DNA of 32,997 nt. Source: Ancalomicrobiaceae bacterium (GTDB lineage Bacteria > Pseudomonadota > Alphaproteobacteria > Rhizobiales > Ancalomicrobiaceae). A program made the position numbers and the translations under genes. Location of the stretch: positions 1 to 32,997 of the forward strand of contig JARLIU010000096.1 in the NCBI GenBank assembly GCA_031291595.1, read 5' to 3'. Shown piece by piece: positions 15,251 to 25,528 of the stretch; position 1 is the first letter of the stretch; every line of letters starts with the position of its first letter. Below the pieces are notes generated by a model that was not told where the DNA came from, ran no database searches, and was given only the letters and a program-made list of their open reading frames with translations.

Positions 15251-15916
15251 TCAGGCCGTTGGCCGCCGCCGCCCGAACGTCGGAGGCATCGCGTTTCCGG
15301 GCACTTTAGCGGCTGGCCGATAGCCATTTGACGCGGGAAGCGCCTGCTGCGGTTCGCGCTCCCAGCCACCCACCGGCACGTGATGCTCCTGCGCATATTG
15401 GGTGATCGCCCGTGAGCTCCGATCGACCCAGTCGGTCGGCTCATCGCCGGGCGGTTCATCGCGGCGCGGTTCATCGCGGCGCGGGATCGACCGCCGCGGC
15501 ATCGGCACCAGCCCGCCGACGACGAGCAGCAGGCTCAGCCCGTCGAAGATCGCCAGAAAGATCGTGCGGTTGGTGAGGCGATCGAGCTGCGTCCCGGTCG
15601 AGACGATCCCGGACTTGGCCGATTCGACGAGCACGACTCGTTCGCCGCCGGCACGTCCGAAAAACCAGAAATGCAGCCAGCCCGGCTGAAGCGTCTGCGG
15701 CGCCGATGCCACCGGTTGGTAGGACACCGTGCAGGTCGAGATGACGAGGAGATAGACGCGGCACGTTGGCCGTTCGCTCAGCCGATACGACGACGCGAGC
15801 TGAGGCTTCTGGCCTTCCGCCTGGAATTGGTAGTCGGCGATGAGGCCGGGACCGTCCAGCCAAGTCGCAACACCGGCGATGGCGAGGAAGAACAGGGAAG
15901 CGAGCTGTCTCTTCAT
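15251..15916 (-). CDS. Hypothetical membrane protein with two predicted helices
   Basis: The 221-residue product starts at ATG 15916, preceded by AGGGGG at a good distance; the frame extends to 16006 without a better start. Residues 4-22 (LASLFFLAIAGVATWL) are an uncleaved anchor or signal peptide. A periplasmic stretch follows with two cysteines (TCRVY and TCTVSYQP), then a second helix near 125-147 (IFLAIFDGLSLLLVVGGLV). The C-terminal tail is hydrophilic and begins with a tandem pentapeptide, RRDEP RRDEP PGDEP, coded by a DNA repeat at about 15452-15484. I do not recognise the family. The N-in, C-in topology with a periplasmic domain resembles small DUF3592-like proteins, but that is only a suggestion. 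It lies antisense between ridA-GDPD and the acyltransferase gene, so it may be an insertion into an older gene order. Confidence 0.65.
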   Translation of the reverse strand: MKRQLASLFFLAIAGVATWLDGPGLIADYQFQAEGQKPQLASSYRLSERPTCRVYLLVISTCTVSYQPVASAPQTLQPGWLHFWFFGRAGGERVVLVESAKSGIVSTGTQLDRLTNRTIFLAIFDGLSLLLVVGGLVPMPRRSIPRRDEPRRDEPPGDEPTDWVDRSSRAITQYAQEHHVPVGGWEREPQQALPASNGYRPAAKVPGNAMPPTFGRRRPTA

Positions 15917-16712
15917 CCCGAGACCCCCTTGAAACGCGGGACGCCGCCAGTTGCAATGCAGCCAGTCAATTCGTTCGAAACAACGACGGATTGGAGGGAT
16001 ATCCAACCAGATGCGACCGCAATTGTCGCGGCGCTTCCTTTATCAAAAGTTGCTTCGACCCTAGAAACTCGTCGATTTATTGTAGGCACTTAATCGGCTA
16101 TTTCGGAAATCGTTCGACTTTTAGCCTTTTGCCCGCGCCGTTTGGGCAACCGCCGCGCCGGTCGACAGGCTGCGCCGCGCCTGTCTCGCCCTGCCCTGCC
16201 GCACCCTGGAATCCGCCGGTTCGCTCCGCGGCAAATTCGAGCGCTATGAACGCCCTCTGAACGCACTGCTCAGCTGTCGTTGCGGCGGCCGGGCGTAGTC
16301 TCACCCCCATCGACAGAGCGGGCCGCCGGGATTGGCGACCGGTTTGCGGCCGGTGAGCCATGGGATGGTCGGGCGAGCCCCTGATCGCAACCGATAGTCC
16401 TTCGGCCGCTTGCCGCTCCGGGCAAAGGCTCCGGCGCTCCGTCTCGGTCGGTCCCGGCTCCATCCGGTCTCGGATGGCTCCGCGGCGATTTCGGCCGGCA
16501 TTTCGCCGGTCCATCCATTCGGCCGGGAGGGAGGCCCCGCCCGACCCCCATCGATAATTTGACGATTTGATCAACACGCGCCCCGGCGGCAGGCATTTCA
16601 AGCCGTTCGGGGCGCGACTTCATCGAGAACCAATTCTTGCCACGCCCTGGTCATCGCCACGGCACGATCGCCGGTACGATGGCGACGACCGCAGCCGATT
16701 GGGACATCCGCC

Positions 16713-16923
16713 ATGGCCGATCCGAAGTTCGTCGCCGCCGTTTCCGCACATGCCGGTCTTGTGGCCATGCCGCTTGCCAACCTTGACGCCCGGCCCGACG
16801 ACAATGCCTTCGATGCGATCGCCACGGCCGCCCGCTGGGTGCCTCGCGTCGGACGACATCCAGGCTCGGTACATCGAGGAGGCGTCCGTCCGCACGCCCA
16901 ACCCCGCGTACGCCAGCCGATGA
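16713..16923 (+). pseudogene. Possible frameshifted small gene
   Basis: From ATG 16713 the frame reads MADPKFVAAVSAHAGLVAMP and continues with strongly coding-like codons to AATAARWV near 16840. It then changes to Arg/His-rich residues typical of a shadow frame. In the next frame, coding-like sequence resumes as ASDDIQARYIEEASVRTP and ends NPAYASR at TGA 16921-16923. One indel near 16842-16850 would join them into a protein of about 69 residues. I do not recognise it. It could also be a remnant of a longer gene, or a sequencing error in an intact one. Confidence 0.35.
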
Positions 16924-16983
16924 GCACCCCGATCCAACCGCCGGTGCTGCATTGACACCGGAGCTGTCAGACCGATCGGCAGC

Positions 16984-17011
16984 TTGCTTCGGCGGTGCAA
17001 AGCACTAGGTT
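16984..17011 (+). promoter_or_regulatory. Possible promoter of the DUF482 acyltransferase gene
   Basis: TTGCTT (16984-16989) and TAGGTT (17006-17011) are 16 bases apart, about 50 bases upstream of the start codon. It would let this gene be expressed apart from ridA and GDPD. Confidence 0.35.
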
Positions 17012-17062
17012 TGTAACGACAAATGCCGGAACGTCACCCGTAGCTCCCGCGCCGCCGGATCC

Positions 17063-18337
17063 ATGCCTGACACCCAGTCGCCGCCCGATGCCATCGTGAC
17101 GATCGAACCGAGCCTTGCCGGCATCGTCCGGGAGGAGTGGGACGCTTGCGCCAATCCCGGATGGTCGCTGACGCCGAAGGGCCCGACGCCGATCGACCGC
17201 CCGCCCGATCGCCCCTTCAATCCGTTCGTCGCGCACGACTTCCTCTCGGCGCTCGAACAGGCGGGCAGCGCCACTCCCCGCACCGGCTGGGCCGGCGCCC
17301 ACATCGTGGCGCGCCAACCGTCGGGGCGATCCATCGGCGTCGTGCCGTGCTACGCCAAGACGCACAGCCAGGGCGAATATGTCTTCGATCACGGCTGGGC
17401 CAATGCCTTCGAGCGCGCCGGCGGCCAATACTATCCGAAACTGCAGGTCTCGGTCCCGTTCACGCCGGCGACCGGTCCGCGGCTGCTCGTGGCGCCCGAG
17501 GCGGGGGCGAATGCGCGCGGCATGCTCGTTGCCGGGCTGCAGTCGCTGGCGCGACACGCCGAAGCATCCTCGGTGCATGCGACCTTCCTCGAGGCCGGCG
17601 ATGCGGCGGCTTTTGCCGAGTCCGGCTGGCTGGAACGCACCGACCAGCAGTTCCATTGGTACAATCGCAACTACCGCGACTTCGACGACTTCCTCGACGC
17701 CTTCGCCAGCCGCAAGCGCAAGCAGATGAAGCGCGAACGGCGCGAGGCGGTCGCCGCCGGCGTCGACATCCGCTGGCTGACCGGCAGCGCCATCACCGAA
17801 GCCGACTGGGACGCCTTCTTCGCCTTCTACACCGATACTGGCAGCCGCAAGTGGGGCCGCCCCTACCTGAACCGCAGGTTCTTCTCGCTGGTCGGCGAGC
17901 GCATGGCCGGCAGCATCCTGCTGGTCATGGCCTATCGCGGCGGCCGGGCGATTGCCGGCGCGCTCAACCTGATCGGCTCCGACACGCTTTACGGCCGCTA
18001 CTGGGGCGCCATCGAGGAGCATCCCTTCCTGCATTTCGAGGTGTGCTACCATCAGGCGGTCGAGTTCGCGCTGTCCCGCGGTCTTGCCCGCGTCGAGGCG
18101 GGGGCGCAAGGCGAGCACAAGCTGGCGCGCGGCTACGAGCCGGTGATCACCCGCTCGGCACATTTCATTACCGATCCTGGCTTGAGAACCGCCGTCGCCC
18201 GCTACCTCGTGCACGAGCGCGCCGAAGTCGCCAGCCTGAACGAGGCGCTGAAGGATGCCACTCCCTTCCGCCGCGATCTCGATGCCGGCGAAGCGGATCG
18301 CTGCGACGCCACCCCACCGAGCCCCGACGAGTCCTGA
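17063..18337 (+). CDS. DUF482/FemAB-like GNAT family N-acyltransferase
   Basis: The 424-residue protein belongs to the family annotated as peptidoglycan biosynthesis protein or GNAT N-acetyltransferase (PF04339). Visible family segments are NPFVAHDFLSALE, the long AHIVARQPSGRSIGVVPCYAKTHSQGEYVFDHGWA strand-turn, YYPKLQVSVPFTPATGPRLL, HWYNRNYRDFDDFLDAFASRKRKQMKRERR, and the GNAT-like acyl-CoA fold around AGALNLIGSDTLYGRYWGA and HFEVCYHQAVEFALSRGL. GAQGEHKLARGYEP is a strongly conserved C-terminal motif. Lipid or peptidoglycan substrates have been suggested, but no reaction is proven. No membrane helix is seen. The start at ATG 17063 has only a weak CGGAT. In related genomes I recall it next to ridA, GDPD and the HIT gene; here a 1.8-kb segment separates it from GDPD. 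Confidence 0.9.
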   Translation: MPDTQSPPDAIVTIEPSLAGIVREEWDACANPGWSLTPKGPTPIDRPPDRPFNPFVAHDFLSALEQAGSATPRTGWAGAHIVARQPSGRSIGVVPCYAKTHSQGEYVFDHGWANAFERAGGQYYPKLQVSVPFTPATGPRLLVAPEAGANARGMLVAGLQSLARHAEASSVHATFLEAGDAAAFAESGWLERTDQQFHWYNRNYRDFDDFLDAFASRKRKQMKRERREAVAAGVDIRWLTGSAITEADWDAFFAFYTDTGSRKWGRPYLNRRFFSLVGERMAGSILLVMAYRGGRAIAGALNLIGSDTLYGRYWGAIEEHPFLHFEVCYHQAVEFALSRGLARVEAGAQGEHKLARGYEPVITRSAHFITDPGLRTAVARYLVHERAEVASLNEALKDATPFRRDLDAGEADRCDATPPSPDES

Positions 18338-18602
18338 ACCCCACGCGCCTTGTCGAACATTGCCGGTCGATGATCGTCGGGGCCGACAGCGGTTTCGCCG
18401 CCCGACGGTCGAATTGCCTTGCAATTGAAGTTTCTGCGCAATCCGCCTTCCACATTGGCGTGGCAATATCACCCGTGCAAATCCCCCGGCCAGTATCAGG
18501 CCTAACTGCGCTAACATCCCGCGCGCCAGCCGTTCCCCCCAACTGCCCCGAGTCGCACATCTCCCGATCCGGCCCCAAGAAGACGATCGAAATGAGGACG
18601 CC

Positions 18603-19028
18603 ATGACCGAAGCCTATGACGACATGAATGTTTTCGCCAAGATCTTGGGCGGCCAGATCCCCGCCCACAGGGTCTATGAGGACGACTTGACGCTGGCGTT
18701 CATGGATGTCATGCCGGCGGCCGACGGGCATGTACTGGTCATCCCCAAGGCGAATTACCGCAACATCCTCGACTGCCCGGACGATGTCCTGCAAGCCACC
18801 ATCGTCACCACCCGCAAGGTCGCAATCGCTGCACACAAGGCCTTCATCGCCGACGGCATCACTGTGGCACAATATTCGGAAAAGGCCGGCGGCCAGGAGG
18901 TGTTCCACCTGCACTTCCACATCATTCCGCGCCAGATGGGCGAGCACTTGCGCCCCCTGCCCCGCCCCTTCGCCGACCAGGCGCTGCTGGCCAAGCACGC
19001 CGAGATGATCCGCAAGGCACTCGACTGA
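18603..19028 (+). CDS. HIT family nucleotide hydrolase/transferase (HinT-like)
   Basis: The 141-residue protein shows the histidine triad HLHFHIIPRQ near residues 101-110, matching HxHxHxx, and the preceding GGQEVFHLHFH sheet. Upstream are NVFAKILGGQIPAHRVYEDD and GHVLVIPKANYRNILD, typical of the HIT fold. Such proteins hydrolyse phosphoramidates of AMP; the natural substrate in most bacteria is unclear. GAGGACG precedes ATG 18603. A 265-base gap separates it from the acyltransferase gene, and it is convergent with the kinase gene, whose stop is only 11 bases away. Confidence 0.93.
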   Translation: MTEAYDDMNVFAKILGGQIPAHRVYEDDLTLAFMDVMPAADGHVLVIPKANYRNILDCPDDVLQATIVTTRKVAIAAHKAFIADGITVAQYSEKAGGQEVFHLHFHIIPRQMGEHLRPLPRPFADQALLAKHAEMIRKALD

Positions 19029-19039
19029 GCGACGCAGTC

Positions 19040-20494
19040 TCAGCTCTCGTCCGGCGCCGAATCCGGTCCGGGCGGGGTCTCGTCCGCCTCGCCGCCGCCG
19101 CCGAGGCGAACCACCGTCACCGTGCAACGCGCCTCGGCCACCACGCGTGACGACACGCTGCCGAGATGGCGCCTGAGGCTCGACGACGCCCGCGCGCCCA
19201 TGACGATGTGATCGATCGGATTGTGGTGGGCATATTCGATCAGCGCGGCCGCCGCATCGACGCCTTCGAGCACGTGGTAGGAGACCTTCTCCTCCGGCAG
19301 GTTGAGCGACCGCGCCCAGTCCTTCACCGCCACCAGACGGCCGATATAGGCCGGCCGGCCGGCATCGTCGGTCGGCTTGTCCTCGCCGATGAGCTTGGTC
19401 CTCAACACCGTCACGCAAGCCAACCGCGCCCTGGGCTCGGCGGCAAGCACCCGACGCACGTGCACCCGAACCATTTCGGCGAGCGGATCGGCGCCCCGAC
19501 TGAGGTCCACCGCCGCCATGATCAACGGTGCGCTGGCAAACCGCTGGTCGAGGCTGGTCGCGCGCGACGATGTCCGCTTCGCCTCGCCCGGCCGGCCGAG
19601 CATCTGTCCGACCCAGGCGAAAACTCCGCCGTCAGCGCGTTTGCTGCGATCGGTCACCACCACCTGGTCCAGATGGTTGAGATCGAACAGCAGATGGTCG
19701 GCGGTCGGATAGCGGTCGGCCGGATCGGTCGCCAGCGAGCGCAGGATGACTTCGGCGAGCCCGGGCGGCAGGCCCGACAGCGCCGGCGCCAGCGTGGCGA
19801 GATCGGTCTTCAGCCGCTGCTTCAGCCCGGCACGGGTATTCGGAATGCCGAACGGCGGCTTGGCGGTCGCCAGTTCATACAGCATGGCGCCGACGGCGAA
19901 AATGTCGCTTTCCAGATGCGTCCGGTCGCCGAGGATCTGCTCCGGCGACATGTACGGCGCCGAGCCGACCGGCAGCCCCGTCTCCTCGCCCATCAGATCG
20001 GGCAGCTTGTCGTGGCGGGCGAGCCCGAAGTCGATCAGCACCGCGCCGCGTTTCGCCAGGATGACGTTACCGGGCTTCAGGTCGAGGTGGATCACCTGCT
20101 GGCGGTGAACATCGACGAGCGCGCGGGCCAGCAGCTGACCGATGCGCGCCACCTCGTCCGCCGCCACCGGCGCCGCGTCGGTGAGGCTCGCCAACGATTC
20201 GCCCTCGACGAATTCCATGGCGATATAGGGCAGATCCGCCAGCTCGCCGGAACCGAGGAACTTCGGCACGTGCGGCCCGGACAGCCGCTTCATGATCATC
20301 TCTTCGATCTCGAAGGCGATGATTGCCGAGACGTTTTCGCCGGGAGCGAAGAACGGGATCTTCAGGATGATGGGCAGCGCGTAATCCGGATGCGTGGCCC
20401 GCCACACCGACCCCATGCCGCCGGCGAAGATCCGCTCCCCGAGGGTGAAACCATCGATCATCAGTCCGGGGGCGAGAGCCTTGCGTTCCATCAT
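19040..20494 (-). CDS. Bifunctional Ser/Thr protein kinase-universal stress protein fusion
   Basis: The 484-residue soluble protein joins a eukaryote-like kinase (15-275) to a UspA domain (322-472). Kinase motifs are the glycine loop FAGGMGSVW, Lys45 in ILKIPF, the catalytic loop HLDLKPGNV (D138, K140, N143), DFGLA (D155), and SAPYMSPEQ ending the activation segment. The catalytic loop has HLD instead of HRD, so regulation by the usual activation-loop phosphate may differ. The Usp half starts with PLIMAAVDLS and ends with IVMGARASSSLRRHLGSVSS. The GxxG of the ATP-binding Usp signature reads GARA, which may weaken nucleotide binding. No membrane helix or extracellular sensor exists, so the Usp domain is the likely regulatory input. 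The gene starts 3 bases after the stop of the metallophosphoesterase, showing tight coupling. The annotation kinase/universal stress protein exists for such fusions; targets are unknown. Confidence 0.92.
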   Translation of the reverse strand: MMERKALAPGLMIDGFTLGERIFAGGMGSVWRATHPDYALPIILKIPFFAPGENVSAIIAFEIEEMIMKRLSGPHVPKFLGSGELADLPYIAMEFVEGESLASLTDAAPVAADEVARIGQLLARALVDVHRQQVIHLDLKPGNVILAKRGAVLIDFGLARHDKLPDLMGEETGLPVGSAPYMSPEQILGDRTHLESDIFAVGAMLYELATAKPPFGIPNTRAGLKQRLKTDLATLAPALSGLPPGLAEVILRSLATDPADRYPTADHLLFDLNHLDQVVVTDRSKRADGGVFAWVGQMLGRPGEAKRTSSRATSLDQRFASAPLIMAAVDLSRGADPLAEMVRVHVRRVLAAEPRARLACVTVLRTKLIGEDKPTDDAGRPAYIGRLVAVKDWARSLNLPEEKVSYHVLEGVDAAAALIEYAHHNPIDHIVMGARASSSLRRHLGSVSSRVVAEARCTVTVVRLGGGGEADETPPGPDSAPDES

Positions 20495-20497
20495 GGC

Positions 20498-21232
20498 TCA
20501 GCGTCCCTCGTAAAGCCTGAGGCCCAGCCAGCGCGGCAGCCGGGTGGCGGCAATCTTCCGCGCGGTCGCATCGATGTCGTAGGCGATGCGGTTGAGCGTC
20601 AGTCCGTCCGGCTCGAGCAGCGCCCAACACGTATTGGGATTGTGGTCGCGCGGCTGGCCGACCGAGCCGATCACGGCGAGATAGCGCCGTGCCTTGAAGA
20701 ACGGCACCTTGGTGTTCGGCTTCGGCACGAATTCCTCGACCGGCCGGTCGGCGATCTGGTGGAACAGGATCGGACGGTGGGTATGGCCGCACAGGATGCG
20801 GCGCGCGTCGGTCGCAGCGAAGCAGTCGACGGCATGCAGCCGGTGGATGACGTAGTTCCAGTCGCCGGGATCGCGCGCGCTGGCATGCACGAACAGCGTG
20901 TTGCCGTCCTGGTGCGTCAGCGGCAATCCGGCGAGAAACGCCTTGTGCTCATCCGTCAGTTGCTCGCGCGTCCACCCGATCGCCTCGGCCGCCAGTTCGC
21001 TCATGCCGCCCGAACCGTCGGCGATCGCTTCGTCGTGGTTGCCGAGCAGCACCACGGCGCCACGCCGCTGCAGCTCCATCACCCGCTCGACGACATAGCC
21101 GGGATCGGGGCCGTAGCCGACGATGTCGCCGAGGATGACGTGGCCGTCGACCCCGACCGAGGCGATATGCTCAAGGCAGGCATCTAGCGCCTCGGCATTG
21201 CCGTGGATATCGGTAAGCACGGCCAATCGCAT
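20498..21232 (-). CDS. Metallophosphoesterase, calcineurin-like (YfcE/MJ0936 type)
   Basis: The 244-residue product has the di-metal phosphoesterase motifs in order: LTDIHGNAEAL (DxH), LGDIVGYGPDP (GDxxG), LGNHDE (GNHD/E), FVHAS, and CGHTHRP (GHTH). These bind two metal ions and hydrolyse phosphoesters; family members act on nucleotides, phosphodiesters or phosphoproteins, and the sequence does not decide which. The frame opens at 21253, but ATG 21232 (MRLAVLTD) has GGAG 5-6 bases upstream and fits the family N terminus. The stop at 20498 is 3 bases before the kinase-Usp start, so the two are translationally coupled. A role as the opposing phosphatase of the kinase is attractive but inferred. 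It may be preceded in the same transcript by the VOC gene, 54 bases upstream. Confidence 0.93.
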   Translation of the reverse strand: MRLAVLTDIHGNAEALDACLEHIASVGVDGHVILGDIVGYGPDPGYVVERVMELQRRGAVVLLGNHDEAIADGSGGMSELAAEAIGWTREQLTDEHKAFLAGLPLTHQDGNTLFVHASARDPGDWNYVIHRLHAVDCFAATDARRILCGHTHRPILFHQIADRPVEEFVPKPNTKVPFFKARRYLAVIGSVGQPRDHNPNTCWALLEPDGLTLNRIAYDIDATARKIAATRLPRWLGLRLYEGR

Positions 21233-21286
21233 GAGGTCTCCTTGCCCGATCACGCGCGAGCCACGCCAATCATCGCCCGGCAGCCG

Positions 21287-21673
21287 TCATTCTGGCCGGT
21301 GGCAGACGGCCTCGATATTGTGTCCGTCGGGATCGAGGATGAAAGCCCCATAATAGTAGGGGTGGTAGTGCGGGCGCAGGCCGGGCGCTCCGTTGTCGCG
21401 TCCGCCTGCGGCAAGCGCGGTGGCGTGGAAGGCGTCGACCGTGCGCCGGTCCTGCGCGGCGAACGCCACATGCATCCGTCCGCCGAGCATGCCGCCACTG
21501 CTGATCCAGAAGAACGGCTTGCCCTCGCTGCCGAACCCCGCGTGGGAATGGCCGCCGGTTTCCTCGGCGGAAACTTCCATCATCACGGCGATGCCGAGCG
21601 GCGCCAGAGCCGCTTGATAGAAGGTTTTGGAGACGGCAAAATCCGCTACGGGAAATCCGATGTGATCGAGCAT
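21287..21673 (-). CDS. VOC family protein (glyoxalase/bleomycin-resistance fold)
   Basis: The 128-residue protein has paired beta-alpha-beta-beta-beta modules: MLDHIGFPVADFAVSKTFYQAALAPLG at the N terminus and MHVAFAAQDRRTVDAFHATALAAGGRDNG with YYYGAFILDPDGHNIEAVCH at the end. H in LDHIGF, H in MHVAF and E in NIEAV are at positions that usually bind the metal. The substrate is unknown; family members include glyoxalases, dioxygenases and antibiotic-binding proteins. GGAGG gives correct spacing to ATG 21673 but is too close to the ATG at 21679. It is the first gene of a minus-strand group with the phosphoesterase and kinase and follows the clpA terminator. Confidence 0.9.
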   Translation of the reverse strand: MLDHIGFPVADFAVSKTFYQAALAPLGIAVMMEVSAEETGGHSHAGFGSEGKPFFWISSGGMLGGRMHVAFAAQDRRTVDAFHATALAAGGRDNGAPGLRPHYHPYYYGAFILDPDGHNIEAVCHRPE

Positions 21674-21765
21674 GCCCATATCCTCCCGTCTTGCCGGTCG
21701 CCACCACCGGCGACGCACCTGCAGACGGGACTGACGATATCCCCGCGCCCGGCCAGCGGCCATCC

Positions 21766-21805
21766 GAAAAACGAAGAGGGGCGGCGGCATTGCTGCCACC
21801 GCCCC
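21766..21805 (-). terminator. Rho-independent terminator of clpA
   Basis: On the minus strand GGGGCGG (21805-21799) pairs with CCGCCCC (21784-21778), and an inner GGCA/TGCC adds four pairs around a TTGC-type loop with one mismatch. The tail TCTTCGTTTTTC follows. It starts 23 bases past the clpA stop. Confidence 0.8.
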
Positions 21806-21828
21806 CATTCAACCGTCGGATCGATGGT

Positions 21829-24252
<2,424 letters not shown>

Positions 24253-24261
24253 GGCGCTACC

Positions 24262-24609
24262 TCACTTCTTTTCCATGACGCATTGCAGGGGATGTTGATG
24301 CTGACGCGCGAAATCCATGACCTGGGTGACCTTGGTTTCCGCAACCTCATAAGTGTAGACCCCGCATTCGCCGACACCGTGATGGTGCACGTGCAGCATG
24401 ATGCGGGTGGCCTCCTCCCGTGCTTTGTTGAAAAACCGTTCGAGAATATGAATGACAAATTCCATCGGAGTATAATCGTCGTTCAGCAGCAGAACGCGAT
24501 ACATGTTCGGCCGCTTTGTCTTCGTACGCGTCTTGGTTACAATACCCGTCCCCGGATCTTTGTCCGAGCCACGGGGAGCGTCTTTGCTCATTGTTGGTCG
24601 AATAGACAT
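24262..24609 (-). CDS. clpS: ATP-dependent Clp protease adaptor ClpS
   Basis: The 115-residue adaptor delivers N-degron substrates to ClpA. The core has [20 protein letters not shown], where the N/D residues bind the alpha-amino group of the degron, then [29 protein letters not shown] and a final helix. The N-terminal 30 residues are Lys/Thr-rich and flexible, as needed to enter the ClpA pore. ATG 24609 (MSIRPTMSK) is preferred; a TTG at 24678 opens the frame earlier but gives a tail longer than typical, and ATG 24591 lacks a ribosome binding site. clpA starts 9 bases after the stop. Many alphaproteobacteria have a second clpS copy; only one is here. Confidence 0.95.
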   Translation of the reverse strand: MSIRPTMSKDAPRGSDKDPGTGIVTKTRTKTKRPNMYRVLLLNDDYTPMEFVIHILERFFNKAREEATRIMLHVHHHGVGECGVYTYEVAETKVTQVMDFARQHQHPLQCVMEKK

Positions 24610-24974
24610 CGCTTGCGTTTCTTCCGAGTCCTGCCTGACCGCCATGATCAACTGTGGGCGGAAGTCATCGGCGTTCAAGTCGGATCGTGGCGCGATTTCT
24701 GGCGTGATCCGACACGAACGCCGTGCGCAACTGGCCGCCGCACGTTATGCAACATCGGGGCCGCCAATGATCGGGTCCCGATCGTCACGCTACATATAGG
24801 GGTGAAAGTCCGTTGCGCCATGCCGGCGCAATGCCCCTACCCGGCAAATGCTAACGCGCTTGGCCGCTCCGGTGCAATGCGCTTGTGCAAACGTCCGGGC
24901 CGCCTTTCGACGGGGATGGCACGGCTCGCGACGGTTCGCCGCAGCGCTTCCGGGAAATACCGCCCTTCAACGCG
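24610..24974. other. Gene-free stretch upstream of clpS
   Basis: No frame looks coding. The minus strand near 24793-24805 reads CACCCCTATATG, whose -10-like TATATG could belong to a clpS promoter, but no matching -35 or heat-shock -35 is evident. Nothing else is recognisable before the phasin terminator. Confidence 0.35.
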
Positions 24975-24999
24975 AAAAAGGCCCGGGAGACCCAGGCCT
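24975..24999 (-). terminator. Rho-independent terminator of the phasin gene
   Basis: On the minus strand AGGCCTGGG (24999-24991) and CCCGGGCCT (24987-24979) form a 9-base stem with one mismatch around a TCT loop, followed directly by TTTTT (24979-24975). It lies about 130 bases past the phasin stop and isolates it from clpS. Confidence 0.82.
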
Positions 25000-25126
25000 T
25001 GCCAGTCGGCGCCGAGACGCCCCCGTTGTTCTGTCCTCATCTGCGGATCCGCGGTGCACCACGGCGCCCGCACGGATGGCCTATGGCCGGCCCGCGTCCA
25101 CCGCAGGCCAGACCCGAGCGGGACTG

Positions 25127-25462
25127 TTACTTGCCGACCTTGGCGAGAAGGCCCTCGTAAGGCTTGTACATCTGCTTGGCCAGATCGACGTAGAGCTCGC
25201 CGACCTTGTTGACTTCGGCGACATAGCCCTCGTAGGCAGCCTTGAGGTACTCGGTCTGCACTTCGATCGCCTTGTCGAGCGACTTCACTCCGATCAGCTT
25301 CTCCAGAGCGGCGGAGCCCTGCTCGAACGACTTCTTGGAGTAGTCGGCGACCTCGACCGAGATGGCCTGCACGCCCTTCGTCAACTCCGAGAACGACTTG
25401 ATCGACGTCTCGATGTTCTCCTGGGCGGTTTTCTGGATCTCTTCGACGTTAACAGCGGCCAT
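25127..25462 (-). CDS. Phasin family protein (Phasin_2)
   Basis: The 111-residue, almost entirely helical protein fits small phasins that coat polyhydroxyalkanoate granules or act as stress-linked helical bundle proteins. Visible are NVEEIQKTAQENIETSIKSF, GVQAISVEVADYSKKSFEQG, LIGVKSLDKAIEVQTEYLK and AYEGYVAEVNKVGELYVDLA, the last two being the conserved core of PF09361. GGATGGGGA precedes ATG 25462. It has its own consensus-like promoter and a strong terminator, which fits high expression as an abundant single-gene transcript. No PHA synthase gene is adjacent. Confidence 0.94.
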   Translation of the reverse strand: MAAVNVEEIQKTAQENIETSIKSFSELTKGVQAISVEVADYSKKSFEQGSAALEKLIGVKSLDKAIEVQTEYLKAAYEGYVAEVNKVGELYVDLAKQMYKPYEGLLAKVGK

Positions 25463-25528
25463 GTGTCCCCATCCTTGCTCGTATCCATCCCGCGGCCCGA
25501 CCTCCGGTCGCGTTTGATGCTGCGGTGC

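Larger units (their letters stand above)
15917..17062. other. 1.1-kb stretch without an intact gene
   Basis: 15990-16130 is clearly AT-richer than its surroundings and may carry the promoter of the minus-strand membrane gene. 16130-16700 is GC-rich, with open frames on several strands but no convincing codon pattern. An 11-base direct repeat, ACCCCCATCGA, occurs at 16303-16313 and 16544-16554. 16713-16923 looks like a small frameshifted gene, and 16984-17011 like a promoter for the next gene. Confidence 0.45.

Noticed and set aside
16098-16601. 167-codon minus-strand frame in the 1.1-kb gene-free stretch
   Set aside because: Composition is Arg/Gly/Pro-rich with no hydrophobic core, no ribosome binding site and no family resemblance.
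19166-21187. 673-codon frame opposite the kinase and phosphoesterase genes
   Set aside because: It crosses the boundary of two well-supported genes and shows only Arg/His-rich shadow sequence.
24837-25073. 78-codon minus-strand frame between phasin and clpS
   Set aside because: It overlaps the phasin terminator hairpin and has Arg/Pro-rich shadow composition.
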